From an uncultured Coprococcus sp. (GTDB taxonomy: Bacteria; Bacillota; Clostridia; Lachnospirales; Lachnospiraceae): a stretch of DNA of 10,284 nucleotides. Positions 5,524-10,284 of the stretch are shown in pieces; position 1 is the stretch's first letter, and each line of letters starts with the position of its first letter. The stretch is from assembly GCA_900548215.1 (NCBI GenBank), contig URJI01000092.1:1-10284 (forward strand), read 5' to 3'. Below the pieces are notes generated by a model that was not told where the DNA came from, made no database searches, and saw nothing but the letters and a program-made list of their open reading frames with translations. A program made the translations under genes and the position numbers.

Positions 5524-8004
5524 ATGAAATTACCATATAGCGAAGAAAGCGAGATAGTGATAAAGGAGGCAAACCGCGTAGCGAAGAAGCTTGGACAGAA
5601 TTTCGTGGGAAGCGAACATCTGATAGTTGCCCTGGCATCTGTCTCTGATACAACGGCGTACAGCATCTTAAATGCGAATGGACTGGACATAATCAAGATC
5701 ATTGATGCACTTAAATTCACGCTGGAGCCGGGTGGTGTTGTCACTGGTGAAAGAGATAAATATACGAAAAGTGCAAGGAAGATACTTGATGATTCACAAT
5801 ATGAGGCAAAAAGACTCGGATCAAACGAGGTTGGAACCGAACATCTGCTGATAGCACTTATAAAGGTCAAGGATTGTGTGGCGATGAAACTTATGGCTTC
5901 GGAAAATGTGAATGTGCAGAAGGTGTATACGGATATACTTATGGCATGTGGATATGATGCCAATTCTGCAAAAAAAGAATATTCCATGCTGAAAAAGTCC
6001 CGGAATACTGAACGCACAGCTACGCCTACTTTGGATCAGTATTCAAGAGATCTCACCAGAGAAGCCAAGATGGGGGGGCTTGATCCTGTAGTTGGCAGGG
6101 AGAAAGAGATTGAGCGTGTACTTCAGATACTCAGCAGACGTATGAAGAACAACCCATGTATGGTCGGTGAACCGGGAGTTGGTAAGACTGCGGTTGTGGA
6201 AGGGATAGCATATCTCATAGCCCACGATGATGTTCCTGAGACTGTAAGAGGAAAGAGGCTACTGTCGCTGGATCTGTCTAGTATGGTGGCTGGCTCAAAA
6301 TATCGTGGAGAATTCGAGGACAGGATAAAGAAGGTGATCCATGAGGTAAAGGCTGATGGCAATGTCATATTATTTGTGGATGAGCTTCACACGCTTATAG
6401 GTGCCGGAGGTGCTGAGGGTGCAATAGATGCTTCAAATATCCTTAAACCATCTCTGTCAAGGGGCGAGATACAGATGATAGGTGCCACGACCCAGAATGA
6501 ATACAGAAAATATATAGAGAAGGATGCTGCCCTTGAAAGAAGATTCCAGCCGGTATATGTGAATGAACCTACCAGGGATGAGGCTGTGGAGATCCTGAAA
6601 GGACTCAGGGACTGTTATGAGCAATATCACGGCGTGGATATAAGTGATGATGCCGTGGAAGCCGCTGTAGACCTTTCCACAAGATATATAACGGACAGAT
6701 TCCTTCCAGATAAAGCGATAGATCTCATGGATGAGGCTTGTTCGCGCAAAAAGCTTGGCTTTTCAACGATCGGACATGCACAGGAGAAGAAAAAAGCTGT
6801 TGAAGCTGAACTTGTAACTCTGGATAAAGATCTTGAAGCTGCGATCATAGCGGGAGATATAGAAGCCGCAGGTGAGATACGCACCAGACAGAAAGAACTA
6901 TCCAAAAAAATTGCAAAGAAGAATTCGGGAACTGGCAGAAGCATAACTATAACAGAGAGCGATATTGCTGATGTTGTGTCAGTGTGGACAAAAATCCCTG
7001 TGAGCAGGCTTACGGAGAAAGAATCAAAGAGATTGGAAAGACTGGAGACAGAGCTGCACAAGCGCGTAGTTGGTCAGGAAGAAGCAGTATCTGCTGTTGC
7101 AAAGGCGATAAAGAGAAGCCGTGTCGGACTCAAGGATCCGAAGAGACCTATGGGATCATTCCTTTTCCTTGGACCTACTGGAGTCGGTAAGACGGAACTT
7201 TCAAAGGCACTTGCCGAGATAGTATTTGGCAGTGAGGATGCACTTATCAGGGTGGATATGTCGGAGTATATGGAAAAGCACAGCGTATCAAAGATGATAG
7301 GATCGCCTCCGGGATATGTTGGATTTGAGGAAGGCGGACAGCTCAGTGAGAAAGTCAGGACAAATCCGTATTCAGTAGTGCTGTTTGATGAGATAGAGAA
7401 GGCTCACAGTGACGTGTTCAACATACTGCTCCAGGTTCTTGATGACGGACATATAACGGATTCACAGGGCAGAAAGGTAGATTTTAAGAACACGATCATA
7501 ATCATGACATCGAATACCGGGGCTGACAGGATAGTTGATCCGAAGACTATGGGATTTGTCACTGTCACGGATGAGGCTAAGGAACATGAGACCATGAAGG
7601 GAAATGTCATGGATGAACTCAAGAAGAATTTCAGACCGGAATTTCTCAACAGAATTGATGACATCATAGTGTTCCATGCCCTAAATGAGAAGAATGTCAG
7701 GGATATAACAGGCCTTATGCTTCATGAACTTGCAGGCAGAGTAGAGAGGCAGATGGAGATTAGTCTCCGATTCTCCGATTCTGTAAAGAAATTTATCTTT
7801 GAGAAAGGCTATGACAAGAAATTTGGTGCGAGACCGCTTCGCCGTGCTATACAGACACATCTTGAGGATGGCCTTGCCGAGGCTATATTGAGGGGCGAGG
7901 TAAAGAAAGGGGATACTGTGAATGTATCGATCCATAAGATTAAAGGTGTACAGGTAGACGCAGATAAAAAAGAACAGGTGACATTTACAGTTAAGAAAAA
8001 ATAA
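5524..8004 (+). CDS. clpC: Hsp100/Clp ATPase ClpC, unfoldase of the ClpCP protease
   Basis: Cytosolic AAA+ chaperone that unfolds proteins and feeds them to ClpP; in Firmicutes it handles stress, competence and sporulation factors. 826 residues, normal for ClpC. The N-terminal double Clp-N repeat covers about 1-145. D1 has Walker A GEPGVGKT (215-222), pore-loop Tyr260 in GSKYRGEFE, Walker B VILFVDE (281-287) and arginine finger ERR (338-340). A short UVR-like helical middle domain (about 420-465) fits ClpC rather than ClpA, which lacks it, or ClpB, whose middle domain is much longer. D2 has GPTGVGKT (550-557), pore loop GYVG (597-600) and Walker B VVLFDE (618-623). MGF (676-678) stands where Bacillus ClpC has its VGF ClpP-docking loop, so ClpP binding is expected. 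Start ATG 5524 follows AGAGGTGA by 5 bases. ctsR, mcsA and mcsB are not upstream. No terminator was seen before the next gene. Confidence 0.96.
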   Translation: MKLPYSEESEIVIKEANRVAKKLGQNFVGSEHLIVALASVSDTTAYSILNANGLDIIKIIDALKFTLEPGGVVTGERDKYTKSARKILDDSQYEAKRLGSNEVGTEHLLIALIKVKDCVAMKLMASENVNVQKVYTDILMACGYDANSAKKEYSMLKKSRNTERTATPTLDQYSRDLTREAKMGGLDPVVGREKEIERVLQILSRRMKNNPCMVGEPGVGKTAVVEGIAYLIAHDDVPETVRGKRLLSLDLSSMVAGSKYRGEFEDRIKKVIHEVKADGNVILFVDELHTLIGAGGAEGAIDASNILKPSLSRGEIQMIGATTQNEYRKYIEKDAALERRFQPVYVNEPTRDEAVEILKGLRDCYEQYHGVDISDDAVEAAVDLSTRYITDRFLPDKAIDLMDEACSRKKLGFSTIGHAQEKKKAVEAELVTLDKDLEAAIIAGDIEAAGEIRTRQKELSKKIAKKNSGTGRSITITESDIADVVSVWTKIPVSRLTEKESKRLERLETELHKRVVGQEEAVSAVAKAIKRSRVGLKDPKRPMGSFLFLGPTGVGKTELSKALAEIVFGSEDALIRVDMSEYMEKHSVSKMIGSPPGYVGFEEGGQLSEKVRTNPYSVVLFDEIEKAHSDVFNILLQVLDDGHITDSQGRKVDFKNTIIIMTSNTGADRIVDPKTMGFVTVTDEAKEHETMKGNVMDELKKNFRPEFLNRIDDIIVFHALNEKNVRDITGLMLHELAGRVERQMEISLRFSDSVKKFIFEKGYDKKFGARPLRRAIQTHLEDGLAEAILRGEVKKGDTVNVSIHKIKGVQVDADKKEQVTFTVKKK

Positions 8005-8034
8005 ACTATAAAAATTTGGTGAAGTTGCATAATT

Positions 8035-8066
8035 TTGTAGAAAAAAGTAATGCATTACGGTATAAT
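8035..8066 (+). promoter_or_regulatory. Possible promoter of the small gene and radA, with a 12-base palindrome
   Basis: A perfect TATAAT (8061-8066) lies in the 148-base gap after clpC. The best -35, TTGTAG (8035-8040), is 20 bases away, too far for a standard promoter. Between them GTAATGCATTAC (8047-8058) is a perfect palindrome that could bind a dimeric regulator. A leader of about 80 bases would follow, with a small hairpin CAAAC-TTTC-GTTTG (8105-8118). Confidence 0.5.
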
Positions 8067-8137
8067 AAAAAGCACTAACGGATGGTGTACAAAAGATACA
8101 AATACAAACTTTCGTTTGGTGATATAGACAAAAAAGC

Positions 8138-8155
8138 AGGAGGATAAAAGAAGTG
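8138..8155 (+). promoter_or_regulatory. Ribosome-binding site that fixes a GTG start
   Basis: AGGAGG (8138-8143) lies 9 bases before GTG 8153. The first in-frame ATG is codon 54, so GTG is the only start that keeps the protein whole. Confidence 0.85.
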
Positions 8156-8569
8156 GCAGTAGTAAACGAATTGATAAATGCGCAGGGAGAAGCTTTGGAG
8201 TTTGGTAATTATGAGCTCGGAGCAAAGACGAAGAAGGATGGTTTTGAATTCCAGGGAGATATATATAAGATCAAGACTTTTAATGAGATTACAAAGCTGG
8301 AGAAGAATGGAATGTTTGTATACGAGTCAGTGCCTGGAACAGCAGTTCATGGTTTCAAGGCTGATGAGAACGATGTTTCATTTGTCGTTGAGGGATCTGA
8401 GAATGCATCTATTACACTTGAACTTGAGCCAGAGACAGAGTACAAGGTTCATGTAGATGATGTTTATGTAGGCAAGAACAAGACTAATCTTGGCGGTAAG
8501 ATGAGCATAAGTGTTGATCTTGAAGAGGGAAGACCTGTAAAGGTAGATATTAAGAGAGCATTTGACTAA
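8153..8569 (+). CDS. Small acidic protein of unknown function between clpC and radA
   Basis: 138 residues, function not recognised. The protein is soluble: no signal peptide, no membrane segment, no Cys and no Trp. It is rich in Glu, Asp and Lys, with alternating hydrophobic stretches (DIYKIKTF 36-43, MFVYESVPGTAV 54-65, SITLELE 86-92, EYKVHVDDVYVG 96-107, KMSISVDLE 115-123) that suggest an all-beta fold. The last third, from SITLELE, could be a small Ig-like or carbohydrate-binding-like sandwich; that is inference. I have an unverified memory of similar Lachnospiraceae proteins labelled endosialidase; nothing here supports an enzyme. The GTG start has a strong ribosome-binding site, the gene has a possible promoter of its own, and radA follows after 24 bases, so the two are probably co-transcribed. 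Codon use matches its neighbours, so recent transfer is unlikely. Confidence 0.85.
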   Translation: MAVVNELINAQGEALEFGNYELGAKTKKDGFEFQGDIYKIKTFNEITKLEKNGMFVYESVPGTAVHGFKADENDVSFVVEGSENASITLELEPETEYKVHVDDVYVGKNKTNLGGKMSISVDLEEGRPVKVDIKRAFD

Positions 8570-8593
8570 TAATAGAATACACAGGAGATATTT

Positions 8594-9955
8594 ATGGCAA
8601 AAGCAAAACAGGTGTTTTTTTGCCAGGAATGTGGATTTGAATCGACAAAGTGGATGGGACAGTGCCCGGGATGTAAGGCATGGAATTCATTTTGTGAGGA
8701 GAAAGTGACAGTAGGCGCCAAGAGCCAGTCCGGTAAAAGGGCTGTCGTGGCGCCTACAAGCATTTTGGAGGTGGAGACCACTGACGAGACGCGGTTCACC
8801 ACAGGAATTGGCGAGTTAAACAGAGTATTAGGCGGTGGAATAGTGAGCGGATCCCTGGTCCTTGTAGGCGGCGATCCAGGAATAGGAAAGTCCACCATAT
8901 TATTGCAGATGTGCAGGAATATGTCTGAGATGGGACATAAGATACTCTATGTATCAGGAGAGGAATCGCTGTCACAGATAAAGATGCGCGCAGAGAGAAT
9001 AGGAAGCTTTACAAAAGATATGCTGCTTCTCTGTGTCAATAATCTAGAGGATGTTGAAGAGTACGTAAAAAAGGATACTCCGAAAGTGATAGTTATAGAT
9101 TCCATACAGACTATAGTTACAGACGATGTGGAATCTGCTCCGGGAAGTGTATCCCAGGTTAAAGAGGTGACTGCCAGGCTGATGAGGATGGCAAAGCAGA
9201 CGGGAATAGCCATATTCATAGTCGGACATGTGACCAAGGAAGGAACAGTAGCCGGTCCAAGGACTCTTGAACACATGGTAGATACAGTTCTGTATTTTGA
9301 GGGCGAAAGGAACGCAGGATTCAGAGTGCTCCGTGCTGTCAAAAACAGATTTGGCTCTACAAATGAAATAGGTGTATTTGAAATGAAGGGAACAGGGCTT
9401 GCCGAGGTGAAGAATCCGTCACAGCTCATGCTGGATGGCAGACCAGACGATACGTCTGGATCTGTGGTTGTATGTACAATGGAGGGAACAAGACCGATAC
9501 TTCTGGAGATACAGGCTCTTGTCTGCCAGTCAAATTTCAATCTGCCAAGAAGAACGAGTGTAGGTCTTGACTACAACAGAGTGAACCTTCTGCTTGCTGT
9601 GCTGGAGAAAAGAGGTGGCATAGTGATGGCTGGCTGCGATGCCTATGTGAATATAGCCGGAGGAATGCGCCTTGATGACCCGTCGGCAGATCTTGGAATT
9701 GTATTTGCACTTGTCTCTAGTTTCAAGAATCGTGCTATACCATCCGATATGGTCATGTTCGGAGAGCTGGGATTATCGGGAGAGGTACGTGGCGTATCAG
9801 GAGCGGAACAGAGAGTGCGTGAGGCATCTAAGATGGGATTTAAGATATGTATCATACCAAAATCCAATCTCGATAATGTGAAGAAGATGAAAGATCTTGG
9901 TGACATGAAAGTAGTAGGTGTGGCGAATTTGCAGCAGGCATTGGAGTATATATAG
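8594..9955 (+). CDS. radA: DNA repair/recombination ATPase RadA (Sms)
   Basis: RecA-like ATPase that helps process recombination intermediates and extends strand exchange by branch migration. 453 residues, normal length. An N-terminal four-Cys zinc finger uses C10, C13, C24 and C27 in CQECGF and CPGCKAWN. The ATPase core has Walker A GGDPGIGKST (92-101), Walker B VIVIDS (165-170) and the RadA-specific KNRFG motif (250-254). The C-terminal third is the Lon-like domain (about 275-453), with DYNRVNLLLAVLEKR (326-340), GGMRLDDPSADL (356-367) and LSGEVRGV (394-401). ATG 8594 follows AGGAG (8583-8587) by 6 bases. In Bacillus radA follows clpC directly and precedes disA. Here a small gene separates clpC and radA, and no disA start is visible in the 329 bases after radA. 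A terminator at 10162-10206 ends the unit. Confidence 0.97.
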   Translation: MAKAKQVFFCQECGFESTKWMGQCPGCKAWNSFCEEKVTVGAKSQSGKRAVVAPTSILEVETTDETRFTTGIGELNRVLGGGIVSGSLVLVGGDPGIGKSTILLQMCRNMSEMGHKILYVSGEESLSQIKMRAERIGSFTKDMLLLCVNNLEDVEEYVKKDTPKVIVIDSIQTIVTDDVESAPGSVSQVKEVTARLMRMAKQTGIAIFIVGHVTKEGTVAGPRTLEHMVDTVLYFEGERNAGFRVLRAVKNRFGSTNEIGVFEMKGTGLAEVKNPSQLMLDGRPDDTSGSVVVCTMEGTRPILLEIQALVCQSNFNLPRRTSVGLDYNRVNLLLAVLEKRGGIVMAGCDAYVNIAGGMRLDDPSADLGIVFALVSSFKNRAIPSDMVMFGELGLSGEVRGVSGAEQRVREASKMGFKICIIPKSNLDNVKKMKDLGDMKVVGVANLQQALEYI

Positions 9956-10136
9956 AGCAATATACGTAAACGTGTAAAGCGATATATAGAACAATATACA
10001 CTAATACATAATGTAATATACAGAACAATATACTCTGATGTAGTGAAAATATATTTCTGATGTAGGGACAATATATTCTAATATAAGAATATTATATTCT
10101 TACATATTCAAATTTTAGAGTATTATATTAAATGAA
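9954..10136 (+). repeat. Degenerate AT-rich tandem array after radA
   Basis: Units with the core AGaaCAATATAC follow one another, starting at 9954, 9988, 10022, 10042, 10064, 10086 and 10117. The middle units are 20, 22, 22 and 22 bases long. The first two intervals are 34 bases each, and a shorter AGCGATATAT piece starts at 9978. Several units end in a TCTGATGT-like tail (10034-10041, 10056-10063). One unit contains a perfect 8-base inverted repeat, TAAGAATA (10084-10091) and TATTCTTA (10095-10102). The array begins on the radA stop codon, and I see no gene in it. Confidence 0.6.
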
Positions 10137-10161
10137 AAGATACAATAATAATGACAAGAAC

Positions 10162-10206
10162 GGCCATAGTATCAGCTGATGCTGTGGCCATTTTTCTTAT
10201 TTTGCA
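10162..10206 (+). terminator. Rho-independent terminator of the radA unit
   Basis: GGCCATAGTATC (10162-10173) and GATGCTGTGGCC (10178-10189) make a 12-base stem with two G-U pairs and an AGCT tetraloop, followed by ATTTTTCTTATTTT. It is oriented for plus-strand transcripts and lies about 205 bases after the radA stop, beyond the tandem array, so the array would be part of the radA 3' untranslated region. Confidence 0.88.
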
Positions 10207-10217
10207 GATTTTGCAGA
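10200..10217 (+). repeat. 9-base tandem duplication before the right-edge promoter
   Basis: TTTTGCAGA occurs twice in direct succession (10200-10208 and 10209-10217). The second copy ends 15 bases before the -35 box at 10233. It may be an activator or repressor site, or simple slippage next to the terminator T-run. Confidence 0.5.
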
Positions 10218-10232
10218 ATTCAGGAAAAGTGC

Positions 10233-10261
10233 TTGACATTGTAAAATGATGGTGGTATCTT
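10233..10261 (+). promoter_or_regulatory. Promoter for an unseen gene to the right
   Basis: A consensus TTGACA (10233-10238) is followed after 17 bases by TATCTT (10256-10261), which matches four of six -10 bases. The start would be near 10268, so only about 15 bases of transcript are in the window, and the product cannot be told. TATAAA at 10261-10266 looks better as a -10 but is 22 bases from the -35. Confidence 0.6.
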
Positions 10262-10284
10262 ATAAAAGCTGTCGCGTGAGACGG

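Noticed and set aside
8947..9540. Minus-strand open frame of 197 codons inside radA
   Set aside because: It is a shadow of the radA frame; the Ser/Thr-rich translation has no domain logic and no ribosome-binding site.
9954..10136. CRISPR array
   Set aside because: The units are too degenerate and contiguous, with no spacers between identical repeats and no cas genes.

Overview
The window looks like chromosomal DNA from a low- to mid-GC Gram-positive member of the Clostridia, most likely a Lachnospiraceae-type gut or rumen anaerobe (Coprococcus/Butyrivibrio/Roseburia-like). The evidence is strong AGGAGG ribosome-binding sites, sigma-A-type promoters, heavy use of ATA and AGA codons, the clostridial form of PurN, and a clpC gene next to radA. 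The genus is inferred from style, not from a search.

Layout. (1) 1-2041, minus strand: the first 680 codons of a gene cut by the window edge. It encodes a LacI-type sugar-binding domain without a DNA-binding domain, a helical and GAF-like middle, and the start of a GGDEF diguanylate cyclase domain. (2) 2042-2261: a divergent promoter region with a good promoter on each strand. (3) 2262-5306, plus strand: purM-purN-purD, three enzymes of de novo purine synthesis, ended by a strong terminator at 5361-5400. purM and purN overlap by 7 bases; purN and purD are 127 bases apart, and purH is not between them. (4) 5401-5523: a complex clpC promoter/leader with a 16-base direct repeat that carries a -10 box in both copies, a palindrome, and two competing hairpins. 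(5) 5524-8004: clpC, a Hsp100 AAA+ unfoldase. (6) 8153-8569: a small acidic, probably all-beta protein of unknown function with its own promoter. (7) 8594-9955: radA, a DNA-repair/recombination ATPase, 24 bases after the small gene. (8) 9956-10284: no gene. It holds a degenerate AT-rich tandem array, a strong terminator, a 9-base tandem duplication and a promoter that fires out of the window.

How the parts work together. PurM, PurN and PurD catalyse steps 5, 3 and 2 of IMP synthesis. ClpC and RadA belong to protein quality control and DNA repair; they are neighbours in Bacillus too, but the ctsR-mcsA-mcsB genes that precede clpC there are absent here. The left-hand gene links a small-molecule sensor to c-di-GMP signalling.

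Most of the window is ordinary housekeeping DNA. The parts worth a second look are the sensor-cyclase, the clpC upstream region, the small gene between clpC and radA, and the tandem array after radA. I see no phage, insertion sequence, CRISPR array, tRNA or rRNA gene.
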